From assembly GCA_937871285.1 (NCBI GenBank), contig CALMQS010000098.1, positions 1 through 64,000 of the forward strand: a DNA stretch of 64,000 nucleotides, given 5' to 3'. Both the position numbers and the translations under genes were made by a program. Positions 7,798-16,565 of this stretch are shown one piece after another. The stretch's first letter is position 1. Every line of letters begins with the position of its first letter. The notes under the pieces are model-generated. The model did no database searches, was not told the DNA's origin, and worked only from the letters and a program-made list of their open reading frames with translations. The stretch comes from an uncultured Sphingobacteriales bacterium (GTDB taxonomy: Bacteria; Bacteroidota; Bacteroidia; Chitinophagales; Chitinophagaceae).

Positions 7798-8292
7798 ATG
7801 AAGAACTACATTCTTACTAAGGAAAAAATAGACAAGATACTAAGGCGGATAGCATTTGAAATAGTGGAACGTAATACAGGCGAAGACCAGATATTACTGG
7901 CAGGCATCAGGGAAAACGGGTTGGTAATTGCTCAAAAGCTGCAACAACTGTTAACGGGTATTTTTAAAGGACAAATTGAGGTGATGGACATAGGGGTAGA
8001 TGATAAAAGGCGTCCCGGAAAGATCACGTTAAGCAGTGAGCGAAGTTTTGACGATGCCGTGGTAATTGTAGTGGATGATGTGGCCAATAGCGGTAAAACC
8101 ATGCTTTACGCACTAAAGCCTTTCTTACAGGATCAGCCCAAAAAGATCCAGACGCTTGCCCTTGTAGACAGAACGCATAAAACCTTTCCGGTGCATACCG
8201 ACTACGTTGGATATGCCGTGGCTACTACTTTACAGGAACACATATTTGTTGAAGTGGAAAACGGGCATATTTCCGGAGCCTGGTTAGAATAA
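7798..8292 (+). CDS. Phosphoribosyltransferase (PyrR-like)
   Basis: 164 residues, the normal length for the type I PRTase fold. The PRPP-binding loop is VVIVVDDVANSGKTM (about 98-112), preceded by an ILLAGIRENGLVIAQ segment; VDDKRRPGK fits the region before the flexible loop. The overall layout is closest to PyrR/uracil PRTase-like proteins of Bacteroidota. It should use PRPP with a base, or sense nucleotides as PyrR does; the sequence alone does not decide. It has its own promoter and is followed by phosphoglucomutase in the same direction 73 bases later, which has a separate -7 box. I considered ATG at 7791 as a start, but that frame closes after 9 codons. Confidence 0.88.
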   Translation: MKNYILTKEKIDKILRRIAFEIVERNTGEDQILLAGIRENGLVIAQKLQQLLTGIFKGQIEVMDIGVDDKRRPGKITLSSERSFDDAVVIVVDDVANSGKTMLYALKPFLQDQPKKIQTLALVDRTHKTFPVHTDYVGYAVATTLQEHIFVEVENGHISGAWLE

Positions 8293-8334
8293 TTTTGAGC
8301 ATTTCCTTATTTCCCCCGAAATTCGATGTGCATA

Positions 8335-8342
8335 TATTTTTG
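8335..8342 (+). promoter_or_regulatory. -7 box of the phosphoglucomutase gene
   Basis: TATTTTTG matches TAnnTTTG and ends 23 bases before the ATG at 8366. Confidence 0.45.
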
Positions 8343-8365
8343 ATTGCAAACTATAATGATATATT

Positions 8366-10114
8366 ATGGACACCAAAATTAAAGAGCGGGTAAACGCATG
8401 GCTCAACGGATCTTTTGATGAAGCCACTAAAAACGAAATAAGAACAACACAGGCGGAAAACCCCGATGAGCTTACGGAAGCCTTTTACCGTAATCTTGAA
8501 TTTGGAACCGGCGGGTTAAGAGGTATTATGGGCGCAGGCACCAACCGGATTAATAAATATACCATTGGAATGGCCACGCAGGGCTATGCCAACTATTTAA
8601 AGAAAGCCTATCCGGATAACAGGATAAGCGTAGCCATTGCGCACGACAGCCGCAATAACAGCCGCCAGTTTGCAGAAATTACAGCCCATGTTATGGCTGC
8701 CAACGGCATAAAGGTATTCCTGTTTGAATCGCTGCGGCCCACGCCGGAACTGTCTTTTGCTATCCGCCAATTGGGTTGTAAGGGGGGCGTAGTATGTACG
8801 GCTTCCCATAATCCTAAAGAATACAATGGCTATAAGGCCTACTGGAACGACGGGGGACAATTAGTACCGCCACACGATAAAAATGTGATTGCCGAAGTAG
8901 ATAAAATTGCTTCTGTTGATGAAGTGAAATGGAGCCTGCCTGCCGGACAGGAAGGTGGGGGAGAAGCGCTTATTCAACTCATTGGCAGGGATATGGATGA
9001 AGCTTACTGGCAGATGGCAAAGGATTTGAGCGTATATCCCGATGTAATTGCAAAACAGCATGATCTCAAAATCGTATACACTCCCATACACGGTACAGGC
9101 ATTATGCTGGTGCCGGAATTATTGAAAAGGTATGGTTTTACCAATGTTACGATCGTAGAAGAGCAGGCGAAGCCGGATGGTAATTTTCCAACAGTGGTAT
9201 ATCCTAACCCGGAAGAAAGTGAAGCCATGAGCATCGGGTTAAAAAAAGCGAAAGAACTGGATGCCGATATTCTTTTGGGAACCGATCCCGATGCCGACAG
9301 GGTAGGCATTGCCGTTAAAGATCACAAAGGGAGCTGGGTGCTGGTAAATGGTAATCAAACCGCCGTGCTTGCTTTTAATTATCTTATAGAAGCGCGTAAA
9401 GCCAAGGGCATTGCGAAGCCCAACGATATGGTAGTAAAAACCATTGTAACCACCGATATGATCAACCGCATAGCCGGTGAAAATAACGTTACCTGCTATG
9501 ATGTGCTCACCGGCTTTAAATGGATTGCGGAGCTCATCAAAGAAAAAGAGAGCAGTGAAAATTATATTATCGGCGGCGAAGAAAGCTATGGCTTAATGGT
9601 AGGTTCAAAATTGAGGGATAAGGATGCGGTAAGCGCCGTGGCCATACTCAGCGAAATGGCCGCTTATGAAAAAAATAAGGGAAGAAGCCTTTTTGAAAAG
9701 CTGATTGACCTGTATGTGCAGTATGGGTATTATAAAGAACATCTTATTTCCATTACCAAAAAAGGTATGCGCGGACAGGAAGAGATTGCTGAAATGATGG
9801 AATCTTTCCGGCAGCACACGCCTCAATCCATTAACGGATCGCGGGTAGTGCAGTTGCTGGATTATGAATTGCGGAAAGGGAAGAATCCCGTAACCTGGGA
9901 AGAATGGGAGATCAGGCTGCCGAAATCCAATGTGCTGCAGTTTATCCTGGAAGATGGCAGCAAGATTTCCGCAAGACCCTCAGGCACCGAACCTAAAATA
10001 AAATTTTATTTTAGTGTAAATGCAAAGCTTGCCGGCGCGGGCGATTTCGACAAAGTGAGCACCGAACTGGATCAGCGCATACAAAACATTATTACGGATT
10101 TAAAGCTGAAGTAA
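8366..10114 (+). CDS. Phospho-sugar mutase (phosphoglucomutase/phosphomannomutase)
   Basis: 582 residues, the normal length for the large PGM/PMM class (alpha-D-phosphohexomutase superfamily). All four active-site elements are present: the phosphoserine loop CTASHNPKEYNG (Ser147), the metal loop GTDPDADRVG, the sugar-binding GGEESYG, and the phosphate-binding RPSGTEPKIKFYF near the C-terminus. It interconverts 1- and 6-phosphates of hexoses (or 1- and 5-phosphates of pentoses) in the cytosol, linking glycolysis to polysaccharide and sugar-nucleotide synthesis. The downstream sugar isomerase-like gene begins 12 bases after the stop, so they are likely co-transcribed. Confidence 0.96.
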   Translation: MDTKIKERVNAWLNGSFDEATKNEIRTTQAENPDELTEAFYRNLEFGTGGLRGIMGAGTNRINKYTIGMATQGYANYLKKAYPDNRISVAIAHDSRNNSRQFAEITAHVMAANGIKVFLFESLRPTPELSFAIRQLGCKGGVVCTASHNPKEYNGYKAYWNDGGQLVPPHDKNVIAEVDKIASVDEVKWSLPAGQEGGGEALIQLIGRDMDEAYWQMAKDLSVYPDVIAKQHDLKIVYTPIHGTGIMLVPELLKRYGFTNVTIVEEQAKPDGNFPTVVYPNPEESEAMSIGLKKAKELDADILLGTDPDADRVGIAVKDHKGSWVLVNGNQTAVLAFNYLIEARKAKGIAKPNDMVVKTIVTTDMINRIAGENNVTCYDVLTGFKWIAELIKEKESSENYIIGGEESYGLMVGSKLRDKDAVSAVAILSEMAAYEKNKGRSLFEKLIDLYVQYGYYKEHLISITKKGMRGQEEIAEMMESFRQHTPQSINGSRVVQLLDYELRKGKNPVTWEEWEIRLPKSNVLQFILEDGSKISARPSGTEPKIKFYFSVNAKLAGAGDFDKVSTELDQRIQNIITDLKLK

Positions 10115-10126
10115 TAAATATTTTTC

Positions 10127-11038
10127 ATGAGCCGGTTTACACGAAGGAAATTCCTGCACACGTCTGCCGCATTACTGGGAGCAACCATTGCCGGTTCTTC
10201 TTTTGATACTAAAAAGAAGCAACTCTTATTGTCTTTTTCCACGTTGGGATGCCCCGACTGGAACTTTCAGCAAATTGCTGATTTTGCAGCAGCGCATGCC
10301 TATGAGGGTATTGAACTAAGAGGTATACAGCGTGAGCTGGATCTTACAAAATGTTCCGTATTCCGTACTGCGCAAAGCAGGTCCAACACGGTTTCGCTGA
10401 TGAAAGAAAAAGAACTGCGGTTTGCGGGACTGGGCTCTTCCGCCACCCTGCACTTTGCTGAAGGAGCGGAAAGGAATAAGAACATAGATGAAGGCCGCCG
10501 GTTCATTGATCTTGCACAGCAAATAAACTGCCCCTATGTACGGGTGTTTCCCAATAACTTTCCCAAAGACCAGGATAGAAATGAAACAATGGATCTTATT
10601 GCCAGCGGTTTGCTGGAGCTGGGTAACTATGCTAATGGCAGCAAGGTAACGGTATTGATGGAAACCCATGGCGATGTGGTTAAAACGAGCGACCTGGAAA
10701 AGATCATGCAATCGGCCGAACATGCGCATACCGGACTGGTGTGGGATATAGCTAATATGTGGTCGGTAACGCAGGAGCCCCCAATGGAGGTATATCAAAA
10801 ATTAAAAAAATATATTCGCCATACCCATATCAAAGATGGAAAGTTAGCCGACGGAAAGTTACAATATACGCTTTTAGGCCAGGGTGAAGTGCCTCTGTCT
10901 GAAGCAATAGAAGCTTTGGAAAAAGGAGGGTATAAGGGATATTATAGTTTTGAATGGGAAAAATTATGGCATCCCGAAATTGAAGAACCGGCAATTGCGC
11001 TGGCTGATTATCCTATATCAATTCAACAGTATTTTTAA
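10127..11038 (+). CDS. Tat-exported sugar phosphate isomerase/epimerase-like protein
   Basis: 303 residues. The N-terminus has a twin-arginine signal (TRRKFLHTSAALLGA), so the protein is probably exported folded. The rest is an AP-endonuclease-2/xylose-isomerase-like TIM barrel: YEGIELRGIQ, CPYVRVFPNNF, VTVLMETHGDVVKT with metal-ligand Glu, GLVWDIANMW, YIRHTHIKDGK and YYSFEWEKLWHPE. The family isomerises or epimerises sugars or inositol derivatives using a divalent metal; exported Bacteroidota members are often found in glycoside catabolism. The substrate is unknown. It follows the phosphomutase after 12 bases. Confidence 0.9.
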   Translation: MSRFTRRKFLHTSAALLGATIAGSSFDTKKKQLLLSFSTLGCPDWNFQQIADFAAAHAYEGIELRGIQRELDLTKCSVFRTAQSRSNTVSLMKEKELRFAGLGSSATLHFAEGAERNKNIDEGRRFIDLAQQINCPYVRVFPNNFPKDQDRNETMDLIASGLLELGNYANGSKVTVLMETHGDVVKTSDLEKIMQSAEHAHTGLVWDIANMWSVTQEPPMEVYQKLKKYIRHTHIKDGKLADGKLQYTLLGQGEVPLSEAIEALEKGGYKGYYSFEWEKLWHPEIEEPAIALADYPISIQQYF

Positions 11039-11154
11039 ACCATAAACTGCTGCGCTGGTCCATCTTTTTTCCAAAAATTGCAGCATTTTCCTGTCATTGA
11101 GCGATGAAAACCCGCTTTTTACCGAATAGTAACAATTTCAAAAAATTATACTTT

Positions 11155-11162
11155 TATATTTG
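11155..11162 (+). promoter_or_regulatory. -7 box upstream of the 11,250 gene
   Basis: TATATTTG matches TAnnTTTG. It lies 87 bases before the ATG at 11250, giving a leader of about 80 bases. The rest of the 211-base gap holds nothing else that I recognise. Confidence 0.45.
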
Positions 11163-11249
11163 TGACCTGAATCCCATTTCTATGATCATTTAATAAATGA
11201 TCCGGATATAGAACGGAAAAGCCTTTTTGTTTCAACCAAATTTTACGTA

Positions 11250-11852
11250 ATGAAAAAGCTTTTACTTTTAGGATTCACCTGCTCTATTTATTTTATGCTG
11301 CCCGTACAGGCACAGGTTATCGAAAAAACAGTTCCTTATCCCACAAAATCACCGCAGATAGCGGTAAATGTTCAGGGCACTTACAATGGTTTTTCTTATC
11401 CCGCCACTTATGGGATAGGTATTGATCTTAAGCTCATGCTTAACGCGCAGCAAAACGCCGATGCCTATAACCAGTATGTTATTACGGTAAAAGGAACGCA
11501 TACCATTCCAACGGATGGCCCGCTCTGGGGTTCATTTGATGATGGTAAGTTCAATAACGTAAGCGCTATCATTCTTATGGGGGGATACAGGTTTAATTTT
11601 GGAGCACCACGTTACCTGCACCAGGATTTTAAAAGGGAAACAGGCGGATGGTTTCTTGAACTCGATGGCGGAGGCGCCCATTACCGTTATTCCAAAACCA
11701 GGCTCCGGCCTGTGATCTCCACTACCGTGGGATGCGCTGTAGCGCCGCATCTCGATATTATAGGATCATATACCTATAGCGGTACATGGCTAACCAGCGA
11801 AAGAAAATTTCCGCTGGCCGTTTTTGGAATGGGTGTACAATATAAATTATAA
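11250..11852 (+). CDS. Exported hypothetical protein, outer-membrane-barrel-like
   Basis: 200 residues with a signal peptide (about 1-22, ending LPVQAQ). The mature part alternates short hydrophobic and polar stretches rich in Tyr, Gly and aromatic residues (AIILMGGYRFNFG, GGWFLELDGGGAHYRY, FPLAVFGMGVQYKL) and ends in an aromatic/Leu strand, which is typical of small outer-membrane beta-barrels. I do not recognise the family. It ends 2 bases before the stop codon of the convergent DUF1415 gene. Confidence 0.8.
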   Translation: MKKLLLLGFTCSIYFMLPVQAQVIEKTVPYPTKSPQIAVNVQGTYNGFSYPATYGIGIDLKLMLNAQQNADAYNQYVITVKGTHTIPTDGPLWGSFDDGKFNNVSAIILMGGYRFNFGAPRYLHQDFKRETGGWFLELDGGGAHYRYSKTRLRPVISTTVGCAVAPHLDIIGSYTYSGTWLTSERKFPLAVFGMGVQYKL

Positions 11853-11854
11853 AA

Positions 11855-12415
11855 TCATTTTTGAAACAGCAAACTGTTCATCAGTAATTGCTGCATATAA
11901 CGAAGCCCTTTTTCTCTTGTAAACGCGATGTTGCGTTCGGGCACCTCATTAATGCCCGGGTAGTTGTCTACAGCTTTGCTTACACTATCTTCTCTTAAAA
12001 AATGCAGCATGGCATAGGGAGAACGATTGGTATAATTAGAAGGGTCGTTATTAATACTTCCCGCAAATACATATTGCGGGTGAAAGCTGGCTACCTGGTA
12101 AATACCTTCATAGTTTTCCTGGCGGAGCAATTGCTCTGCCCGTTCCACAAGACTGAGATAAACATCGAATAACCGGAAGCTGTTGGGCAGGATTAAGAAA
12201 GCGGTTTCTATATCACTGCTGTCATCCAGCAGGCGCAGCATCATTAATGCGGTTTCCAGCGTGGTTGCCGTACCGGCATCGGCTAATACCTGATAATGAA
12301 TGGAACCACGCTTCAATTCTTTCGCGGCAAACGGGCAAAAATTACAGCCTACCACTACATCAGTGATCCACTTTTTTGTTTGTGCTATAATTTGTTCTCT
12401 ATGGCGATCGTTCAT
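11855..12415 (-). CDS. DUF1415 family protein
   Basis: 186 residues matching DUF1415 along its length: VVVGCNFCPFA near the start with two Cys, YQVASFHPQYVFAG in the middle, and TNRSPYAMLHFLREDSV with NYPGINEVPERNIAF towards the end. The function is unknown. The Cys-x-x-Cys pair could hold a metal or be redox-active. It lies 9 bases downstream of the VF530 gene on the same strand, so they form a two-gene unit. Confidence 0.92.
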   Translation of the reverse strand: MNDRHREQIIAQTKKWITDVVVGCNFCPFAAKELKRGSIHYQVLADAGTATTLETALMMLRLLDDSSDIETAFLILPNSFRLFDVYLSLVERAEQLLRQENYEGIYQVASFHPQYVFAGSINNDPSNYTNRSPYAMLHFLREDSVSKAVDNYPGINEVPERNIAFTREKGLRYMQQLLMNSLLFQK

Positions 12416-12424
12416 TTTAAATTT

Positions 12425-12634
12425 TCAGGTCATGGATTTAATATACAGTGCTTCTACTTTTTTTCTTGCCCAGGGCGTTTTACGCAAAAACTTAAGGGAA
12501 GAATTGATGCTGGGATTACTGGTGAAACAATTGATCCTGATCATACTGCCCAGATCCTCCCACCCAAAATGATGCACCAGTTCTTTAAGGATCATTTCGA
12601 GTGTTTTGCCATGAAGCGGGTCGTTGGATGTCAT
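12425..12634 (-). CDS. VF530 (DUF2132) family DNA-binding protein
   Basis: 69 residues from ATG at 12634, the usual size. The sequence is family-typical throughout: NDPLHGKTLEMILKELVHHFGW, RINCFTSNPSINSSLKFLRKTPWARKKVEALYI. The family has a small helical fold reported to bind DNA; its role is unknown. The frame is open 6 codons further up, but the -7 box at 12650-12657 lies within that extension, favouring this start. The DUF1415 gene follows 9 bases later. Confidence 0.93.
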   Translation of the reverse strand: MTSNDPLHGKTLEMILKELVHHFGWEDLGSMIRINCFTSNPSINSSLKFLRKTPWARKKVEALYIKSMT

Positions 12635-12649
12635 GCATAACGTTTGTAA

Positions 12650-12657
12650 CAAAGATA
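12650..12657 (-). promoter_or_regulatory. -7 box for VF530-DUF1415
   Basis: On the minus strand this reads TATCTTTG, an exact TAnnTTTG match, 15 bases before the ATG at 12634. Confidence 0.5.
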
Positions 12658-12743
12658 GCCGTAATGCATTAGTCTGAACCTGTAAAGGCCGTTAAATTAC
12701 CTTTGCATCAAAAACTCCGTTTTTTTAAATCAATCTCTATAAT

Positions 12744-13496
12744 TTACCTTCCGGTCATATTGATCATTTTATATCCGCTTGTATTAAATTTTTTCCCGTC
12801 TTTATCTACAGCAGTAGCTTCCATCCGGGTAAGCTCGCCCTTTGAGGTATCTGTTGATTCCATTTTGAGCATTACACCGTTGGCTACGCCCTGCATGTCC
12901 GGAAAGCCTTTGCCTTTCGTTGCCTTACCGCCGCCCATCGCCATGGCCATACTTTTGGCATAGTCGCCAAAGCCTGACCCCAGCTCACTGGTGATCCAAA
13001 CCAGCGTTTCAGCTTTATCGCTGCTTATTTTATACTGTTCGCAGGTATAGCCGAGTATCTTTTCTGATTTACCGGTTTTGGTAATCTTTCCATCCGGCGT
13101 ATCCTCTGCGTTTACGCCGGCTTTGTCCGTAACCTGGTCTATCAGCTTCTTTATATCCATAACCATTGCCATTTTTTGCGCCTCCATCAGGGTAAGCATT
13201 TTCATAGATTTCATATCATATACCATAAACATAGCGGTTTGTCCGCCCATGCCAATGCCTGTATAACCGGCTTCCGAATACCACATGCTCATTTCCTGTC
13301 CCTTTTTCAGTTTATCATTTTTACCGGAGAACATTTCATAGGTAACGCCCAGCTTAAACTGGTATTCCTCGGGGAGCTTCGCGCTTTCCTGCGCATATAT
13401 ATCAGCAGCGGAAAATATGTTCCATACCAATGCAAAGATCACAGGAGCGTAAAACAATATGAATGACCGGAAGCGTATAGTGGATTTGTTGTTCAT
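12744..13496 (-). CDS. DUF4412 domain exported protein
   Basis: 250 residues with an N-terminal signal peptide (about 1-36, ending DIYAQ). The mature part is Met-rich (MSMWYSEAGYTGIGMG, MFMVYDMKSMKMLTLME, MAMVMDIKKLI) and contains the DUF4412 core KILGYTCEQYKI...ETLVWITSEL. DUF4412 proteins are periplasmic or secreted with unknown function and are structurally close to lipoprotein-carrier-like folds. It stands alone, convergent to nothing, with a 447-base gap behind its start that contains a MITE-like element. Confidence 0.88.
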   Translation of the reverse strand: MNNKSTIRFRSFILFYAPVIFALVWNIFSAADIYAQESAKLPEEYQFKLGVTYEMFSGKNDKLKKGQEMSMWYSEAGYTGIGMGGQTAMFMVYDMKSMKMLTLMEAQKMAMVMDIKKLIDQVTDKAGVNAEDTPDGKITKTGKSEKILGYTCEQYKISSDKAETLVWITSELGSGFGDYAKSMAMAMGGGKATKGKGFPDMQGVANGVMLKMESTDTSKGELTRMEATAVDKDGKKFNTSGYKMINMTGR

Positions 13497-13943
13497 AACG
13501 AAGCAATTTTTGAATAAAAATATTTAGCACTCAATATACATCATTTTCCATAGCATATAGCAGTAAAGCGGCTCCGCACAGATACGAGGGTACCGTTGTA
13601 ACTTAGTTTATAATTGGGTTAATTAATATTTTGATGTGCTACATGTGAAAATATTTCAATGATAAGGCCGTAATCTTTCATGTCTTTGTTAGCGGGTGCA
13701 TTTAAAATTGTCGCACCGCTTTGCTTCGTGTGGGCGGTGGAGACACCGCCCACGGCAGGCCGCCCCGGTTGGTGTCCCCACCAACCGGCGACAATTTTAA
13801 ATGCACCCTTGTTAGCTATATAACTTCATCGTATTTGTTTCTTTAGTACATTAGCGTATGAAACGAAGGATGATACACTTCTTCACACAGGGGAATGTAT
13901 ATGCGAAGTTCCATTCGGTCACTAAAAAAATCAATAGCTACAA
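13497..13943. other. Intergenic region hosting a MITE-like insertion
   Basis: No gene is supported. The notable content is the element at 13,694-13,808. The flanks are AT-rich and include part of the leader of the DUF1080 gene. No convincing TAnnTTTG box was found. Confidence 0.6.
13694..13808. mobile_element. 115-bp MITE-like element with 8-bp target duplication
   Basis: The ends are perfect 21-base inverted repeats (13694-13714 and 13788-13808, outermost bases GGGTGCATTT.../...AAATGCACCC). TTGTTAGC lies immediately outside both ends (13686-13693 and 13809-13816), as expected of an 8-bp target-site duplication. Inside are two perfect 10-bp hairpins: GTGGGCGGTG-gaga-CACCGCCCAC (13730-13753) and CCGGTTGGTG-tccc-CACCAACCGG (near 13765-13788). 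There is no coding capacity, so it would need a transposase from elsewhere. It could also act as a structured RNA or terminator. Confidence 0.75.
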
Positions 13944-14924
13944 ATGAAAAAAATATCAACCATTTATATGAAGCGCATTGCTCAGTATCTTATACTGCCG
14001 GTTGCTTTTATGCTGTCTGTAGTGTCTTCGCCTGCCAAAAGCATCATTTTTTCTGAAAAGCCAGCCGATCCGGCTATTGAAGGGCGCTGGGATATCACGA
14101 TTGAAGACGGCGGTAAAAAATTTCCGGCCTGGCTTGAAATTATGCACTCGGGGCATAAACGCCTGGTAGGGCAGTATGTAGGGATTACCGGAAGCGCCCG
14201 TCCCGTGTCTATTATTCACTTCAATAACGGAAAGTTAAGTTTCAGCTTACCCCCGCAGTGGGAGGAAGAGGATAATGATCTTTCTTTTGAAGGAAGCCTG
14301 CAGGGAGAGCTATTGACAGGTACTATGATTGCCGCCGATGGAAAAACCTATAACTGGACGGCCCGCAGGGCGCCTTTGCTGATAAGAGACAAAGCGCCGG
14401 TGTGGGGAACGCCTGTAAAGCTATTTAATGGTAGAGACCTCACGGGTTGGAAAGCACTCGGAGAAAATCAATGGGTTGTGGAGAACGGGGTATTAAAAAG
14501 CCCGCGCTCCGGCGCTAACCTCATCACGGAGAAAACATTCACCGATTTTAAACTGCATGTTGAATTTCGTTGCCCCAGCGGCAGCAACAGCGGCATTTAC
14601 CTGCGCGGCCGCTATGAAGTGCAGATAGAAGACAGCAAAGGGAAACAACCGCAAAAGGATTTGCTGGGAGCGGTATACGGATTTCTTACACCCAGCGAGA
14701 TGGCTGCTAAAGATGCCGGCGAATGGCAGGCTTATGACATTACGCTTGTGGGCAGAATGATTACCGTTGTACTGAATGGTAAAACGGTAATTTGCAACCA
14801 GGCAATACCCGGCATTACCGGTGGCGCTTTAGACAGCAACGAAGGAGAACCGGGTCCCTTATACATACAGGGAGATCACGGGCCAATTGAATACAGGAAT
14901 ATTGTATTAACACCTGCTAAATAG
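13944..14924 (+). CDS. DUF1080 (3-keto-disaccharide hydrolase-like) exported protein
   Basis: 326 residues with a signal peptide; the start could be ATG at 13944 or at 13968. An N-terminal domain (about 40-150; GRWDITIEDGGKKFPAWLEI) is followed by the DUF1080 concanavalin-like domain (about 155-325): KLFNGRDLTGWKAL, WVVENGVLKSP, FKLHVEFRCPSGSNSGIYLRG, GEWQAYDITLVG, GPLYIQGDHGPIEYRNIVL. The family is now associated with hydrolysis of 3-keto-glycosides in the periplasm. The substrate here is unknown. ThuA, sugar-isomerase and sugar-dehydrogenase genes lie within 7 kb but are not in one operon. Confidence 0.92.
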   Translation: MKKISTIYMKRIAQYLILPVAFMLSVVSSPAKSIIFSEKPADPAIEGRWDITIEDGGKKFPAWLEIMHSGHKRLVGQYVGITGSARPVSIIHFNNGKLSFSLPPQWEEEDNDLSFEGSLQGELLTGTMIAADGKTYNWTARRAPLLIRDKAPVWGTPVKLFNGRDLTGWKALGENQWVVENGVLKSPRSGANLITEKTFTDFKLHVEFRCPSGSNSGIYLRGRYEVQIEDSKGKQPQKDLLGAVYGFLTPSEMAAKDAGEWQAYDITLVGRMITVVLNGKTVICNQAIPGITGGALDSNEGEPGPLYIQGDHGPIEYRNIVLTPAK

Positions 14925-15189
14925 CGTTTATAGTTTGGAAGTTTATAGTTGGAGTTTGAACGTGCGGTATAGATAGATGTAAAAACGCAATTTAGCCACA
15001 AAAACACGAAGCCTCAAAGCGGTTTCCTTTGTACCCTGGTGACTTTGTGGCTAAATCAGCAATTACCGAAATATGAACTGTAAGCATTTAATTACATTTT
15101 GATAGTGACCCGCTTAAGTTAGGTTCGCAGATCAGCTGCCCATCTGCGCTGTCTCTTTCTAAAAATATCAGGAACTATAGTAGTATTAT
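14925..15189. other. Intergenic region between convergent genes
   Basis: No gene is seen. It holds the inverted repeat at 14990-15056, and the minus-strand terminator begins just beyond it. Confidence 0.6.
14990..15056. repeat. Inverted repeat ATTTAGCCACAAA
   Basis: ATTTAGCCACAAA (14990-15002) and TTTGTGGCTAAAT (15044-15056) are perfect 13-base arms around 41 bases. It lies just after the DUF1080 stop and may end its transcript, though there is no T run. Confidence 0.75.
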
Positions 15190-15199
15190 GCATATCCTG

Positions 15200-15231
15200 A
15201 AAAAAAATCCCCGGCTGTATTGCCGGGGGAT
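15200..15231 (-). terminator. Terminator of the sugar dehydrogenase gene
   Basis: ATCCCCGGC (15207-15215) pairs with GCCGGGGGAT (15222-15231, one bulged G). On the minus strand it is followed by eight T. It begins 22 bases after the stop of the gene at 15253. Confidence 0.85.
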
Positions 15232-15252
15232 AATCAGTATAGCAATAAAAAA

Positions 15253-16497
15253 CTATTGTTTGCTTATTTTGAACATAATACCGGAATCGGTAACTGCATA
15301 CAATGCACCATTACTTTGAGCCACATCGCGTATCCTTTCCTTTTGATCTTCTAACAGTCTTTCTTCTCCTACTACTTTATTGTTCTCAATCACCAGCCTC
15401 GCAATATGTGTGCTGGCCAGTCCGCCGATAAACAGGTTGTTTTTCCATTCGGGGATGTCATCTCCGGTGTAAAAAACCATACCACTGGGGGCAAGTACCG
15501 GATCCCAGTAATATACAGGTTGCTCCATACCTTCTTTTTGCTGGATAGAGTCGCCGATCTTCCTGCCATCATATTCAATGCCGTATGTAATCGTTGGCCA
15601 GCCGTAATTTTTGCCGGGTTTAATAAGGTTCAGTTCATCGCCGCCACGGGGTCCAAATTCCACTTCCCATAAATCGCCGGTAACAGGATGCAGGTCGAGG
15701 CTTTGGGCATTGCGTATACCATACGCGTAAATTTCGGGCATAGCGTCCTTCTGGCCTATGAAAGGATTACCCGGAGCAGGTTTACCTTCTTTGGTGATCT
15801 TAAAGATCTTTCCAAGACCCGAGTTCAGCCATTGCGACTGCTTCCGTCCTTCCAGTATGGATCTTTCACCCGTGCTTACAAAAAGATTGCCGTCTTTATC
15901 AAATACCAGGCGGGAACCAAAATGCAGCTTACTGTCGAGCGCGGGTGTGGCGCGAAAAATAACTGTTGGGTTTTGGATAGTAGCTTCATCGTCTGCTATT
16001 TTCCCTTTGGCCACTGACATCAGGTTTCCTTTTCCCTGTTTTTCGGAAAAGGACCAGTAGATGATTTTATTTTGCGCAAAATCGGGATCCAATGCAACAT
16101 CAAGCATGCCGCCCTGGCCGGCATCTTCTACTTTTGGAAAACCCGTAATTTTTTTAACCAATGCGCCATCAGCACTATGGATCTCCATGTAACCCGATTT
16201 TTCTGTTACCAGCAGCCGGCCATCGGGCATAGGCACTACTGCCCATGGTCTGCCCAGGTTTTCGGCTATCTTTTCTACTTTATAAGGCGTGGTTGTTTTC
16301 ACCCCGTTTACTCTTGTTTGTCCTTCAAAAGCGGGCTTATAATCTGTGTTGGCGGCTTTTGTTTCCACAGGCGAAAGCGTTGTGGTGTCGGCAGCGGGAG
16401 CGCTGGCTGTGTTTGCTGAAGAGTTATTGGCGGAACACCCGGAAAAGGAAATTGCAGCAACAATAACTGAAAAACACGCGAAGGTTTTTATTTGCAT
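15253..16497 (-). CDS. PQQ-dependent sugar dehydrogenase-type lipoprotein (GSDH)
   Basis: 414 residues. A lipoprotein signal ends at Cys21 (SFSGC), followed by a low-complexity Ser/Ala/Thr linker (22-48). The remainder is a six-bladed glucose/sorbosone dehydrogenase beta-propeller: NLGRPWAVVPMPDGRLLVTEK, KVEDAGQGGMLDVALDPDF, LHFGSRLVFDKDGNLFVSTGER, GIRNAQSLDLHP, EVEFGPRGGDELN, YGWPTITYG. The family (sugar dehydrogenase, YliI) oxidises aldoses with PQQ outside the cytoplasm. No PQQ synthesis genes are in the window. A clear terminator follows the gene. Confidence 0.92.
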   Translation of the reverse strand: MQIKTFACFSVIVAAISFSGCSANNSSANTASAPAADTTTLSPVETKAANTDYKPAFEGQTRVNGVKTTTPYKVEKIAENLGRPWAVVPMPDGRLLVTEKSGYMEIHSADGALVKKITGFPKVEDAGQGGMLDVALDPDFAQNKIIYWSFSEKQGKGNLMSVAKGKIADDEATIQNPTVIFRATPALDSKLHFGSRLVFDKDGNLFVSTGERSILEGRKQSQWLNSGLGKIFKITKEGKPAPGNPFIGQKDAMPEIYAYGIRNAQSLDLHPVTGDLWEVEFGPRGGDELNLIKPGKNYGWPTITYGIEYDGRKIGDSIQQKEGMEQPVYYWDPVLAPSGMVFYTGDDIPEWKNNLFIGGLASTHIARLVIENNKVVGEERLLEDQKERIRDVAQSNGALYAVTDSGIMFKISKQ

Positions 16498-16565
16498 AAA
16501 ATTGTCTTTGGTTTTGTAAGTGTAAATATAATCAAAGTGCTGGTTTTATGGCGCCTGTTTAATTA

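Noticed and set aside
7791..7817. Earlier start codon for the phosphoribosyltransferase
   Set aside because: The ATG at 7791 is in another frame and meets a stop after nine codons.
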